Shown piece by piece: positions 8,751 to 18,157 of a stretch of 49,575 nucleotides of DNA. Position 1 is the stretch's first letter. Each line of letters opens with the position of its first letter. The DNA is from Verrucomicrobiota bacterium (GTDB lineage Bacteria > Verrucomicrobiota > Verrucomicrobiia > Limisphaerales > UBA1319), in NCBI GenBank assembly GCA_022709905.1, contig JAKLHY010000058.1:1-49575 (forward strand). The letters are read 5' to 3'. Under the pieces are notes generated by a model, which worked only from the letters and a program-made list of their open reading frames with translations, ran no database searches and had not been told where the DNA came from. The translations under genes and the position numbers were made by a program.

Positions 8751-9425
8751 ATGCCAATGACCCCGTGCAAGAGACCATTTGGACGCCTGGCAGGCGCAGT
8801 CATGCTTTCCACGCTCGCGATGCTGAGCATGAGGTCCATCAGCCAGGCGAAAAGTGAAACGTGGACCTACAGAAAGAGGATGCCTACGGCAAGAACTGCG
8901 CCCGGCGGATGTGTCTTGGATCGTCGAATCTTCGTCACCGGGGGTGCCGTGAATGGATCAGCGCTGACAGCAGCGGTCGAAGTGTACGATCCGACGAGTG
9001 ACACCTGGACCGAAAGCGCGAGCCTGCCTTCCCCGTTCACCTGTCACGCAACCTGCAGTTATGATGGCAAGATCTTTGCCATTGGCGGATCCTATCCGTG
9101 TCCGCAGCCAACGATGTTCTCCACAGTGGAAGCATACGAACTGGTGCCCGAGACCACGCTGGGGGTGGTGCGGACGGGCAACTCGAAACTGGAACTTCAC
9201 TGGCAAATTGCAGGCCCACCTTCGGGATCGGGACTCGTCCTGCAAGCGGCGGAGGCGCCCCAAGGTCCGTGGAGCGATCTCATTCTCGACGCCCAGAGTC
9301 CAGTGGTGATCGAAGCGACCGAGCCCATCAAGCTCTACCGCATCCGAACCGTTTGGCACCCAGAGCTGAGGCGTAGGGAATCGGACCATCACCAACCGTG
9401 CTCGGGCGAGCGTCGTCTCTTGTAG
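8751..9425 (+). CDS. Short kelch-repeat exported protein, probably truncated
   Basis: 224 aa. A hydrophobic signal-like segment (AGAVMLSTLAMLSM...SQA) ends near residue 34. Two kelch blades follow (RRIFVTGGAVNGS..AAVEVYDPTSDTW and DGKIFAIGGSYP..TMFSTVEAYE); a closed kelch propeller needs about 5-7. Next comes the shared terminal module (LVLQAAEAPQGPWSDL...IKLYRIR). A further 20-residue Arg-rich tail (about HPELRRRESDHH) is unlike the usual end and suggests loss of the original stop. It is either an internal-deletion product or a decaying gene. It lies on the plus strand between minus-strand units with no operon partner. Confidence 0.6.
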   Translation: MPMTPCKRPFGRLAGAVMLSTLAMLSMRSISQAKSETWTYRKRMPTARTAPGGCVLDRRIFVTGGAVNGSALTAAVEVYDPTSDTWTESASLPSPFTCHATCSYDGKIFAIGGSYPCPQPTMFSTVEAYELVPETTLGVVRTGNSKLELHWQIAGPPSGSGLVLQAAEAPQGPWSDLILDAQSPVVIEATEPIKLYRIRTVWHPELRRRESDHHQPCSGERRLL

Positions 9426-9442
9426 AGCCTCCTAGCCTGTTC

Positions 9443-9841
9443 TCACTCACCTCCGTTTTCGCCTCCAGCGCGGCACCGAACGAGCAGTGAGGGCAAAAGC
9501 CGGTCCAGCTGCACGAGTTGGCCGTGCCCATCGAAAAACGACACGTTCACGGCGCCGGGCAGCGGTTTGTCTGGCGGCCATTCGGTCGGCACCGGATTTG
9601 GTCGGCTGCCGTGGCGGGGAAGAGAGACCGAAGCCATATTGTCATGTAGACACCACACACTTTCTTCCCAATCTCCATACTCCTCCCAAACCGCGTCGGC
9701 GAATCCAAGCCTCCAATGAACTTCAATCGCAATCTCATCTGTCGGGGGAACGTAGAATGCCGATGCGGGAAAGGCATCCTCCAGGGCCGGTGCGCGGCCC
9801 CAGGGTAACTGGGCTGTCGCGGCAGCGATGAGCTTGTCCGG
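9443..9841 (-). pseudogene. 3' fragment of a prepilin-like (FxDGH motif) gene
   Basis: Open frame of ~132 codons without a start, lying directly after and in the same frame as the esterase stop codon at 9842-9844. It contains LPWGRAPALEDAFPAS..YVPPTDE and, near the end, SLPRHGSRPNPVPTEWP...PGAVNVSFFDGHGQLVQLD. The last is the C-terminal signature of Verrucomicrobia/Planctomycetes prepilin-type cleavage proteins (compare NFADGHSEIKRW in the gene at 34809). The N-terminal pilin helix is gone, and the final ~20 residues (LPSLLVRCRAGG...) look frameshifted. Confidence 0.6.
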
Positions 9842-12283
9842 TCACGGCTTGGGATGGGCCAACAGCCAATCCACCAGCCGGGCGCGGGATTCGGCCGTGT
9901 CGGTCGGACCATGACCGCCATTATTGACCGTCCAGAGTTCGACGGCGCCACCGGCCGGGCATTGGGTATAACGCAGCACGGTGGTGTCCTTGCCCGCGAG
10001 GGTTGAGTTCAGGTCGAGCGATGGCGTGGTTTCCACCACCGGGTCCTGGCAGCCGTTTAGACGCGCCCAGTTCTGGACGGTTCTGACCGCGCCGGGAGCC
10101 TCACCGACAAACGGCAGGCCGTAGTCAGGGCCGGTCCAACCCAGATAGACATCCGCGCTGCCGTCGATCTCCAACACGTTTACCGGCTGGGTGGGGTGAC
10201 AACGGTTGGGATCATAATAGGTCCGCCCGGAAACGCTGGCAATCCCGGCGATCAGATCCGCCTGTTCGCAGGCTAGGCGGTGCGACATTGCACCCCCGCT
10301 TGAGCGGCCGGTCACGTAAATACGCTTGGGGTCAACCGCGAACTGGCGCTGGATTTCCTCGATCACCCCGCGCAGATAACCCGAGTCGTCCATATTCGGA
10401 TTCGAGAAACTCAGAAAATCAGGTCCGTTCCAAAAACGCTTCCCCTTCGCCGGGGATCCCGGCGAGGTGTCTATCGTTCCGTTCGGGTAACAGACGAGGA
10501 ATCCTCTCGACTCGGCCAGGGACTCCAGGGGGAAACCACCATGCTCCCCAGCAGCGTCCCCGCCCAGAGGGTGGAGTGCCAGGATCAAGGGCAGCGGTGT
10601 TTCGCCATCCCAACTGGCCGGCACGTAGACCTCGGTCGGCCGCAGGCTTTGGATCCGGTAGAAGCTCAGGCCGAGTTGTGGCTTGATGGCGTAGGGGCTC
10701 TCTGCATGGGGAAGGTTTTCCCAGGGTCCGGTCACCTGGTCGGCCCGCTGCAAGGCCCCGTCTCCCTCCCAACTCAGGAGTAGGACACCGGCCTCCCGTT
10801 GCAGCTTGGGCTTGGCGTCGATCGGTGGGAGGATGGGGTAGTAACCTCCCGGGTTGCATAGGTTGACCGTCGTGGTTGCGGTTCCCAAGGAGATGCCCGC
10901 CGAGGGATTGCTCAAGGTCACCTTGAATGACTTTCCACCCTTGGCTGTCGAGTTTTGCAGGAGGGGAATCGTGATCACCTGGAGGGTTTCATCCGACTTG
11001 AACTCCAAGGTTCCCGAAACGGCCTGATAATCGACGCCCGCTTGGGCTGATCCATCCGCTGTTTGGTAGTCCACCGTGAATGAACTCATCAGCGCGTCGC
11101 CCCCCCGCGTCACGGTGATCTTCGCCACTCCAGCACTTGCCGCGGCGAACCAGGTGTTGGTGGGGAAGCCAATCCCGGGATCGTTGTCGTAGATCTGAAC
11201 GGTTGCCGTTCTCTGACTTCCCAGGACGGCCTCTGCCGTGGGATTGCTTAGGGTGATGCCAAAGGACTTCGCGGCCTCTTTGAGTTCATCATTGAGAATC
11301 GGGATCCGGACCCATTTCAGCCGTTCGCCAGGACCAAAGGAGAGGGTGTTCGTCAGTCCAGCGTAATCCAGTCCGGCTTTCGCCGTGCCATCCGTCGTCG
11401 TGACATCCACCATGGCCGGCGCGTCGTTTTCCCCTTGGGTGACCCCAACCTGGACAAACTCGGCTTCTTCCCGCGCCGAATAATCCTTGGAGTCGAACTG
11501 GAACATCCGATCGGTGTCCTGGAGGGTCACCGTGGCCGAGGAAAGCGAGCCCAACACCCCGCCCTCGCTGGGATCACTGAGAGCCACGCGAAAAGATTTG
11601 GCGGACTCCGGCAGGGCGTCGTTCAGGATCGGCACGACGACCGATTTCAGGACTTCCCCAGCCTCGAAAGCAAGGGTGCCCGACGTGCTCGTGTAATCTT
11701 GGCCAGCTTTGGCCGTATCGTCCACTGTGGCGTAATCCACGCTCACCCGATTCGCGCCATCGTCGCCCCGGGCCACTTTGATTTCGACCGTGCCGGCATC
11801 TTCGTTGACCGATAATTTCGGCACATAGAAATGGAGGCCTTTGTCACTCTCTTGAATAGTGAGGTTGGCGATGGCGCGCACGCCGAGGACCGCGCCGCCC
11901 GTTGGATTGCTCAGGCTAACCTGGAACTTCGACGTCTTCCCGACCTGCCCATTATTCAGGATGGGCACGATGATGAAGTGGTTGGTTTCTCCCGGCGCAA
12001 AGGTCAGCGTGCCGTTCGTTGCGGCGTAATTGACGCCCGCCAAGGCGGTCCCATCGGCGGTCGCGTAATCCACATGCACGGTCTGAGCGGAGTCATTCGT
12101 GCGCTGAACGCCAAGGCTGATTGCGCCGTCCAGTTCGGGCACGATGCAGTTCGACACGTGGAACTGGATGACGGGCTGGCCCAGACCAGCGCTGCCGAGG
12201 GCTGTTAACAGCAGCAGGGACAGGCCGGTTTTGGTTGTTCTCGTGAGTAAGGTGTTTGATAAAGTGATATCTAAAGTCTTCAT
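9842..12283 (-). CDS. Secreted Calx-beta repeat / PHB-depolymerase-type esterase
   Basis: 813 aa from the ATG at 12283, which has a very strong AAGGAGGAG Shine-Dalgarno sequence 3-4 nt upstream; this decides the start over an upstream codon at 12316. A signal peptide is at 1-36. Four Calx-beta domains lie at about 39-145, 150-260, 262-370 and 375-480 (repeated DYA...GTLTFAPGE..., VPILND, LSNPT). The shared LSWEG...GPW...SFYRI module is at about 500-548. The alpha/beta hydrolase at 555-813 has the nucleophile in GRSSGG (S661), an acid in IDGSAD and His in NNGGHG (H791), as in LpqC/esterase-PHB depolymerases. It probably hydrolyses extracellular esters (polyester or feruloyl-type; substrate not determinable). 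It is the last intact gene of module B. Confidence 0.92.
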   Translation of the reverse strand: MKTLDITLSNTLLTRTTKTGLSLLLLTALGSAGLGQPVIQFHVSNCIVPELDGAISLGVQRTNDSAQTVHVDYATADGTALAGVNYAATNGTLTFAPGETNHFIIVPILNNGQVGKTSKFQVSLSNPTGGAVLGVRAIANLTIQESDKGLHFYVPKLSVNEDAGTVEIKVARGDDGANRVSVDYATVDDTAKAGQDYTSTSGTLAFEAGEVLKSVVVPILNDALPESAKSFRVALSDPSEGGVLGSLSSATVTLQDTDRMFQFDSKDYSAREEAEFVQVGVTQGENDAPAMVDVTTTDGTAKAGLDYAGLTNTLSFGPGERLKWVRIPILNDELKEAAKSFGITLSNPTAEAVLGSQRTATVQIYDNDPGIGFPTNTWFAAASAGVAKITVTRGGDALMSSFTVDYQTADGSAQAGVDYQAVSGTLEFKSDETLQVITIPLLQNSTAKGGKSFKVTLSNPSAGISLGTATTTVNLCNPGGYYPILPPIDAKPKLQREAGVLLLSWEGDGALQRADQVTGPWENLPHAESPYAIKPQLGLSFYRIQSLRPTEVYVPASWDGETPLPLILALHPLGGDAAGEHGGFPLESLAESRGFLVCYPNGTIDTSPGSPAKGKRFWNGPDFLSFSNPNMDDSGYLRGVIEEIQRQFAVDPKRIYVTGRSSGGAMSHRLACEQADLIAGIASVSGRTYYDPNRCHPTQPVNVLEIDGSADVYLGWTGPDYGLPFVGEAPGAVRTVQNWARLNGCQDPVVETTPSLDLNSTLAGKDTTVLRYTQCPAGGAVELWTVNNGGHGPTDTAESRARLVDWLLAHPKP

Positions 12284-12443
12284 AAGCTCCTCCTTTCTAT
12301 TGGTGTTTTTCGCCACGCCTGGTGTCGCCGGCCGCTGGCCAAGTCGGAGATCCCAGTGCCTTCAGCAACACCAGAGCCATTCTGGTTTTCTCACCTTTGG
12401 GCTTCAACGCCCGATGGAGTGGCGACGGAATTTCAATGCCAAA

Positions 12444-13631
12444 TCAGGGCACGACGTTGTCGTTGCTGGTCGTGGCTTTGTTCTTCGTGATGACCGTTGA
12501 GCTGTCGAAGGTGAACACGCCTTGGTAATTGTTAACACCGCCGCCGTTGCCCCAGCCTCCTTCAGCGCCCGGGCCTCCGGCGCCCCCGAGGGCCTGGTTA
12601 TGGTCCAGCCTGCAGCCGCTGATTGTGCCGGGCGCATTGTTGAAATGAATGGCGCCTCCCATTGCGCTGCCGCTAAAGAGGCCACGGTTGTCGTTACCGC
12701 CGATGGCCTGGTTGTGATCGAACTGGCTGTCCTGCACCTCCAGTGATGCGGGGCCAAAGAACGTCTCCGTGTGAATAGCGCCACTGAAGGCGAAGCCGCT
12801 ATTGGACCCGATGTTGGCGTTGCCAGCAATGGCTTGGTTCCGGCTGAACGTGCTGGTGGCGATGCTCAGGGAGCCAAAGTTCCCGATGGCCCCACCGAAA
12901 ACACAACCAGCGAAGTTGCCGCTGCTGCCGCTGCCGCCCTGACACGCGTTGTCGGTGAACTGACTCCCAAGGACGTGCATGTCACCCCAGCTCACGAGCG
13001 CACCGCCACCTGCATCGCCGGGAGCAAAATCGCCGCTGCTGCCGTCGCCGCCTCGGGCCAGATTCCCGGTGAACGCAGAGTCGGTGGCGGCCAGAGTCCC
13101 GAAATTCGCGACGCCTCCGCCCTGCCCGAAGCCAAAGAGGAGGTCCCAGAAACTCTGGCCGGCGTTACCGAGGGCCTGGTTATCGGAGACGACAACATAC
13201 GAGAGAGTGAGACGGGCAAAGTTCAGGATCCCGCCGCCAGTACTGGCGTATATCGGTGAACTGCCGTCGGCCAGGCCGTCGCGGATCGTCACGCCGGCAA
13301 GAGTCACGTTTCCGTTCGGGATGACGAAGACCCGGCTGGCGTGGTTGCCACTAATCTCGAGCTTGTTGGGGCCCGGCCCCTCAATGATCAAGTCTCGATT
13401 GATGATCAGCGCGCCGCTGGTCAGAGTAATCGTGCCTTTCACGCTGAAGGTGATCGTGTCGCCGGAAGCGGCGTCGGCGATGGTTTGGCGCAGCGAACCA
13501 GGCCCGCTGTCGTTGAGCGTGGTCACCGTGAGTGTGGTTGCGCGGGCGATGCTCGCGCCGGCCAGGGCCGTCATCGCAAGCGCGCAAACCGCGAGGGTGG
13601 GAATCCCTCGCGCTAATGAGTTTCTTTTCAT
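12444..13631 (-). CDS. Exported right-handed beta-helix protein
   Basis: 395 aa from the ATG at 13631 (AAAGG about 10 nt upstream); a longer frame to 13790 lacks protein-like sequence. The signal peptide ends at ASIARA. DSGPGSLRQTIADAASGDTI is the usual beta-helix entry, followed by irregular repeats of the type GGG(I/V)xNFGxLxxxxSxFxxNxAxGG. Gly and Asn are very abundant and side-chain ladders of Asn/Ser are visible. Such helices are cell-surface adhesins or polysaccharide-binding proteins; no lyase active site can be recognised. The protein ends abruptly at DNVVP without the usual terminal module, so it may be clipped. It lies between the module B kinase and the esterase. Confidence 0.85.
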   Translation of the reverse strand: MKRNSLARGIPTLAVCALAMTALAGASIARATTLTVTTLNDSGPGSLRQTIADAASGDTITFSVKGTITLTSGALIINRDLIIEGPGPNKLEISGNHASRVFVIPNGNVTLAGVTIRDGLADGSSPIYASTGGGILNFARLTLSYVVVSDNQALGNAGQSFWDLLFGFGQGGGVANFGTLAATDSAFTGNLARGGDGSSGDFAPGDAGGGALVSWGDMHVLGSQFTDNACQGGSGSSGNFAGCVFGGAIGNFGSLSIATSTFSRNQAIAGNANIGSNSGFAFSGAIHTETFFGPASLEVQDSQFDHNQAIGGNDNRGLFSGSAMGGAIHFNNAPGTISGCRLDHNQALGGAGGPGAEGGWGNGGGVNNYQGVFTFDSSTVITKNKATTSNDNVVP

Positions 13632-14007
13632 AGCCGCTAACCTTTCTGTTGTGTATTCTTTTTTTTGCCACCTGTCGTGGGTGACGAAATCCGTTCGGCG
13701 CCAGGCAACACTCCACGCGTGAGGGCCAAGGGCCCCTTTTTTCAGGAGTGAACGACGCGTAGCGCACGGGGCCGAGGGGCATCGCCTCATCGGGCCGGCG
13801 ACGCCTCAGCCGGAAATCCGAAATCTTAGACTGGATCATCGCGCACATAAATTCGGTTCCATCGTTTCGAGTTCGAGCGAAGTCCGCGGCTAAGTTCAAC
13901 GCGGAATCGTCGCCTGAAAATCACGCAAGTCCGCCCAAATCGGAAGACAGCGGATTGGGGCGCGCATCATGTCAATGCTGAGAGTGTGAAGCACTCGCAA
14001 GTTGGGC
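13632..14007. other. Intergenic region between module B kinase and beta-helix gene
   Basis: 376 bp. It holds the leader of the beta-helix gene and a GGGCC-AAG-GGCCC hairpin followed by TTTTTT on the plus strand (13722-13742), where no plus-strand gene precedes it. It also holds a GGAAATCCGAAATC tract (about 13810-13825) of the simple-repeat type found inside the kinase genes. No gene was recognised. Confidence 0.5.
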
Positions 14008-17000
14008 CTACCTGGGTGGTCCGAAATAACGGTCCAGCCAAGCCAAACACTCCTGGCTAAGTTCAGTTCCGGGCACATAGTGATCGGTGTTATAGAGGAC
14101 TAACCGCTTATCCTTTTCCGGCGTCCCGAGCAGGTCAAAAGCTGGGCGGACGCAAGTTTCCAGCGGGAAGGTCATGTCTTTTCTTCCATTGAGCATTAAA
14201 GTCGGGACCCTGATTCTCGAGATGTAGTTCAGGCCTTGGGCTTCCGGCAGGGCAAAGTTGGCCTCGAATCCGCCCAGGACAAGAATGACGGCTCGGACCC
14301 TTGGCTCGACTGCGGGGATGATGGCACCAATGATCCCCCCCCAACTGGCGCCACAGAAGGCGATCTTCTGGCGGTCGAAATCGGGCCGGGTCTCGAGGTA
14401 ATCCACGCAACGCCGGAAGTCCTTCACCCATTTGGCCAGGGAATCCGTGTAGGCGTGGCGGTACTCTTCCATGGGCCAGCGCTTCAGCACCGTCATGTCC
14501 CCCGTCCTTTCATAGGTTCCTTTATAGACAGGAAATACAAAGGCCCGGCCACTCTTCACAAAACAGTCAAAGCCCAACCCAAAGTAGCCCCGTGTCGAGG
14601 CGGGCAACCACCCGCCCACGGCATCGGCGGCGGGAAACAAAATGACCGATTGATACGGTTTCGGACTGTTCCGAGGCAGGTAGAGTTCAGCGATCACGCG
14701 CTCCTGGTCATAAGCGGCGTCGAACGTGATCCGCTCAACGATCCAATCAGGCGAGCTTTCGTCTCGCTTTTCCACTACCGCCCGCAATTCGGCAGGGTCG
14801 TATTCGAATCTGGCTTTGTAGATTTCAAATACCGCGTCGTCGACCGGTATTTCTTTTCGGAAATCCCGCTCCCTCCACAGGCCCTTCCGCTCAAACAATG
14901 TCGACGGGACCTTGTCCCGATCGGGATAGACCACACATCGAAATCCGTTTTGGGGCGAGCGATCCCATGGGGATTGCTGACTCTCGAGGGTGTAGGCGTA
15001 AACGACGTTATCCCAAGCCCCGCCCCGGATGAACCGGCCGTTCGGCGACTCATTCCAGCACCACTCCCTAACATTCCCGGCCATATCCAGCGCGCCGAAG
15101 CAGTTCACGCCATTATGCCTGCCCACCGGGGCGGGTCCGTCTTTGTCAAATTGGCTGACCGAGGCGATGAAGTTGGGGAAAAGAACGAAGAAATCACTCA
15201 TGTCGAACCCGGCCGCCAGAGCCCAATGATCCTTGGTGGGCAAACTCTTTCCGGCAAATTCGGCGCAGGCCGCGGCCTCATACCAGCTCACTCCGGTGAC
15301 CGGGTAATCGGCTTGGCCTACCGGGTAATCCCCGGATGCCCAAGTGGCCGGACCGGGTTGTCCGGTTGTGTCACGAAAGGCAATCATGGCCGTCTCCCAG
15401 GCCAGTGGTTTTCCGTCCCGGACGAACGGCACCTTCCAATACCGAGGGTTCTGATAGCCCCCGGCGTCGACAAACTCTTTAAACCGGCGGTTGGTGACTT
15501 CGTATCTGTCGATGAAGAATTCGGGTACTTCGCCGATCCTGGCGATGGCCACGTTTCTGCCAGGAACGCGAACCATTCCAAGAGGGATAGTGCCCGCGGG
15601 ATCGAGTTTTCTGGATAATTCACCGCCGCCCAAGCCCCCTACTGCCTCGATGGGATCGTAGCCCGTTTTCTCGAACTGTACAAGATAAAAATCCCGCGCC
15701 AGTCTGATGTCCGTCAAGGGTGTAAAGCCCAGAGTTTTCCAGTGGGCGCTCTGATCGTGGTAGGGTTTGATGCTTACCCGCGCACCCGGAGGATCAGAGG
15801 TTATTGACCAAAGAGCCGAACAGGCGTCCATGGCTTTCTTAAGCTGTGGATCATCGGGGAGATAGCGGGAGGCTTTTTGGCCGAGATCGTTGGCCTGTCG
15901 AGTTTTTGAATAGTCCCACGTCAGTGCGGCTTGTTCAATCACCCGTTCCATTTCAGGCAACGCTTGGTTCTTGGCCCACTGGACACGCGTGTGGCGCAGC
16001 CAAAGGAAGGCGCCCGCGGTGGCGAGGGCGACCAGGCAGAAAAACATGGCGGCCTGCGTCACCATCGCCCGGTTCCGCCGAATGAACTTCTGAACTCGGT
16101 ATGCCGCACTCGGCGGCCGCGCACTCACCGGCTCGTGCCCAAGATACCGCTCGATGTCCTGCGCCAGCCCGTTGGCCGTTTCGTAACGCCGGGTCCGGTC
16201 TTTCTCCAGACACTTCATCACGATCCAGTCCAGGTCCTGATCGATTGCGGATTGCGGATTGCGGATTGTGGATTTAGCCGAGGGGATTGCGGATTTGGCC
16301 GGGGGGATTGCGGAGGCTGCCAGGCGTTCTCGCGTGATCCGCGTGCTCGGCCGCACCGGCTGCTCTTCGCGAATGATCCGGCGCATCTCATCCAAACCCG
16401 CCGCTACCAGCGTTTTGGCATCAAAGGGCGTCTTGCCCGTCAGCAGCTCGTAAAGCAAAACCCCGAGCGCGTAGATGTCGCTGCGCGTGTCGATGTCCAG
16501 GCTCGTCATCGCCGCCTGCTCCGGGCTCATGTAGGCCGGGGTGCCAATGAACTGTTCGAACGCTGTAAACAGCGTCTTGTCCGTCAGTCGTTGCTCTGTG
16601 GCCTTGGCAATTCCGAAGTCAATGACCACCGGCACGGCCACGCTATCATTGACTGTGACCAGGATGTTCGACGGTTTGATGTCCCGGTGAATGATCCCCT
16701 TCTGGTGCGCGTGCTGGATCGCATGACAGACCTGGATGAACAAGTCCAACCGCTGACCGGTCGAGAGACTGTTCTGGTCGCAGTAATCGGTAATCTTAAT
16801 CCCCCGGACCAATTCCATGACAAAGAACGGCCGACCGGTCTCGGTGGCCCCGGCGTCAAGGACCTTGGCGATGTTGGGATGGTCCATGAGGGCCAGGGCC
16901 TGGCGTTCGGCCTCGAACCGGGCGATGACCTGCTTCGTGTCCATGCCCAGCTTGATCACCTTCAGGGCCACCCGGCGCCGAACCGGTTCCTCTTGCTCGG

Positions 17001-17298
17001 CCATGTAGACCACACCACACCCGCCTTCGCCGATTTGCTGGAGGAGTTTATAGCGGCCGATCCGATCACCGGGCTTTTCAGTCAACCGATCCCGGGACAG
17101 CCGGGTGACACTCCCATCCTTAGAACCACTCGCCGCAAGAAATTCAAGGGCGCCAGCGTCTTGATGGGCGGCGAGCAGTCCCTCGACTCGGCGGCGAAGA
17201 TCACCGTCATCGCCGCAGGCCCCAAGGAGGTAGGCATCCCGAGCTTCGGACGACGTCAGTGCCAGGGCTTGTTCGAAGATTTGCTCTTCTCGTTTCAT
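14008..17298 (-). CDS. Ser/Thr kinase - PEGA - FGE-like - alpha/beta hydrolase fusion (module B)
   Basis: 1096 aa from the ATG at 17298, where similarity to the paralogues begins; the longer frame to 17394 starts with TTG and is unlike them. Kinase domain about 83-390: GEGGCGVVY, VALK (K113), HRDIKPSN (D206), DFG (D227), MSPEQ. TM helix about 412-434. A PEGA-type stretch follows at about 500-560 (SDPPGARVSI...LGFTPLTDI). The FGE-sulfatase fold is at about 590-810 (FIDRYEVTNRRFKEFV, PVTGVSWYEA, LPTKDHWALA, FIRGGAWD, NGFRCV); the two active-site Cys of true formylglycine-generating enzymes are absent, so it is probably a binding domain. The dienelactone-hydrolase-like domain at about 845-1096 has GASWGG, NGRKD and NTDHYVP as a complete triad. 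It lies 111 bp after its sigma gene. A hydrolase fused to a receptor kinase is unusual. Confidence 0.92.
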   Translation of the reverse strand: MKREEQIFEQALALTSSEARDAYLLGACGDDGDLRRRVEGLLAAHQDAGALEFLAASGSKDGSVTRLSRDRLTEKPGDRIGRYKLLQQIGEGGCGVVYMAEQEEPVRRRVALKVIKLGMDTKQVIARFEAERQALALMDHPNIAKVLDAGATETGRPFFVMELVRGIKITDYCDQNSLSTGQRLDLFIQVCHAIQHAHQKGIIHRDIKPSNILVTVNDSVAVPVVIDFGIAKATEQRLTDKTLFTAFEQFIGTPAYMSPEQAAMTSLDIDTRSDIYALGVLLYELLTGKTPFDAKTLVAAGLDEMRRIIREEQPVRPSTRITRERLAASAIPPAKSAIPSAKSTIRNPQSAIDQDLDWIVMKCLEKDRTRRYETANGLAQDIERYLGHEPVSARPPSAAYRVQKFIRRNRAMVTQAAMFFCLVALATAGAFLWLRHTRVQWAKNQALPEMERVIEQAALTWDYSKTRQANDLGQKASRYLPDDPQLKKAMDACSALWSITSDPPGARVSIKPYHDQSAHWKTLGFTPLTDIRLARDFYLVQFEKTGYDPIEAVGGLGGGELSRKLDPAGTIPLGMVRVPGRNVAIARIGEVPEFFIDRYEVTNRRFKEFVDAGGYQNPRYWKVPFVRDGKPLAWETAMIAFRDTTGQPGPATWASGDYPVGQADYPVTGVSWYEAAACAEFAGKSLPTKDHWALAAGFDMSDFFVLFPNFIASVSQFDKDGPAPVGRHNGVNCFGALDMAGNVREWCWNESPNGRFIRGGAWDNVVYAYTLESQQSPWDRSPQNGFRCVVYPDRDKVPSTLFERKGLWRERDFRKEIPVDDAVFEIYKARFEYDPAELRAVVEKRDESSPDWIVERITFDAAYDQERVIAELYLPRNSPKPYQSVILFPAADAVGGWLPASTRGYFGLGFDCFVKSGRAFVFPVYKGTYERTGDMTVLKRWPMEEYRHAYTDSLAKWVKDFRRCVDYLETRPDFDRQKIAFCGASWGGIIGAIIPAVEPRVRAVILVLGGFEANFALPEAQGLNYISRIRVPTLMLNGRKDMTFPLETCVRPAFDLLGTPEKDKRLVLYNTDHYVPGTELSQECLAWLDRYFGPPR
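16243..16313. repeat. 21-bp in-frame minisatellite in module B kinase
   Basis: A GATTGCGGATT tract with ~21-nt units, encoding about residues 329-352 (AIPPAKSAIPSAKSTI, then RNPQSAID) in the kinase C-lobe. The same tract is at 31709-31779 (equal length) and at 38203-38252 (exactly one 21-nt unit shorter) in the paralogues. Confidence 0.75.
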
Positions 17299-17409
17299 TG
17301 TCTGATGGCGGCGGTCTTCATTAAGAATAACGCCAAATGGGAATCGAAAAGGCTCACCCCCCCAAAACTTTTCACCCATCCGGTTCAGTTTCAATGTCCG
17401 GTCAGCCCG

Positions 17410-17976
17410 TCAGGCTCCTGCGATGATGCTGCGAATCTCTTGCAGCAACCAAGCGCGTGAATATTCCCAATAGCGTTTCACCGTCGCTTCCGAGAGGCCG
17501 AGCACCTGGGCTGCTTCGACGTTGGTCAGCCCGATAAAGAAACGGAGTTTAACCAACTCGGCTTTCGCCTCGTCCTCTTTGGCCAACCGCTCCAGGGCTT
17601 CCTGCACGACTAAGAGGGTGTCCGGCGGCGTCTCCGTAGCCCGTTCCAATCCCTGAAGATCAACCCGTTCGAGCCGTCCCCCGCGTTTCCAACGGCTTTT
17701 CTTGCGGGCATTCTCGATCAGGATGCACCGCATGGCTTCGGCCGCTGCACGGTAAAAATGAGTCCGGTCGTTCCATTGGTTGCGTGTCCCGCCGGTCAGG
17801 CGTAGAAAAGCTTCATGGACCAGGGCAGTAGGCTGGAGGGTTTGCCCCGGGGGCTGTTGGGCCATTTTGTGTGTCGCTAGCTTGCGCAATTCTTCATAGA
17901 CCAGCGGCAGGAGTTCCTCGGCGGCTTGAGCTTCGCCCTGGTGCACGCGTTCCAAGATGCGCGTCACCTCGCTCAC
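17410..17976 (-). CDS. ECF sigma factor of the kinase-linked type (module B)
   Basis: 188 aa, GTG start at 17976. Region 2 spans about 5-75 (LLPLVYEELRKLA, then QPTALVHEAFLRL) and region 4 about 125-183 (IGLTNVEAAQVLGLSEATVKRYWEYSRAWL spans the helix-turn-helix). The acidic DAED patch of region 2.2 in ordinary ECF factors is replaced by QPTA with Thr50 (codon 17827-17829). The family matches the Sigma70-ECF group common in Planctomycetes and Verrucomicrobia. The kinase gene follows 111 bp downstream. A promoter-like pair lies immediately upstream with almost no leader. Confidence 0.93.
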   Translation of the reverse strand: MSEVTRILERVHQGEAQAAEELLPLVYEELRKLATHKMAQQPPGQTLQPTALVHEAFLRLTGGTRNQWNDRTHFYRAAAEAMRCILIENARKKSRWKRGGRLERVDLQGLERATETPPDTLLVVQEALERLAKEDEAKAELVKLRFFIGLTNVEAAQVLGLSEATVKRYWEYSRAWLLQEIRSIIAGA

Positions 17977-17982
17977 AATTCC

Positions 17983-18010
17983 AGCATACTGGCCATGATC
18001 GGCAAGTCAA
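17983..18010 (-). promoter_or_regulatory. Promoter of module B sigma, leaderless geometry
   Basis: On the minus strand TTGACT (18005-18010), 16-nt spacer, TATGCT (17983-17988), then 6 nt to the GTG at 17976. Transcription would begin at or within a base or two of the start codon, and no Shine-Dalgarno sequence is present. It resembles a housekeeping sigma-70 promoter. Confidence 0.5.
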
Positions 18011-18157
18011 ACCGGCATTGAGTGGCGGGCATCGAGCATACGGATCGGCCAGCCGAACTGCGGGGGCATTGACGCCTTGCCGCCACAGGGGAGTCTTAGC
18101 CAGGTCCTGGGTCACATCCCAACTGTCGAGTTTTCGCGGGTTGTTCAAATTCAACCC

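Noticed and set aside
13722..13742. GGGCC-AAG-GGCCC hairpin followed by T6 on the plus strand (terminator-like)
   Set aside because: No plus-strand gene precedes it, and it has no T-run on the strand of the neighbouring genes; the stem is only 5 bp.
14236..15618. 460-codon plus-strand frame
   Set aside because: It is the antisense of the FGE and hydrolase domains of the module B kinase.
15931..17460. 509-codon plus-strand frame opposite the module B kinase
   Set aside because: It mirrors the kinase-coding strand and has the same antisense pattern as the frame at 30887; no protein family.
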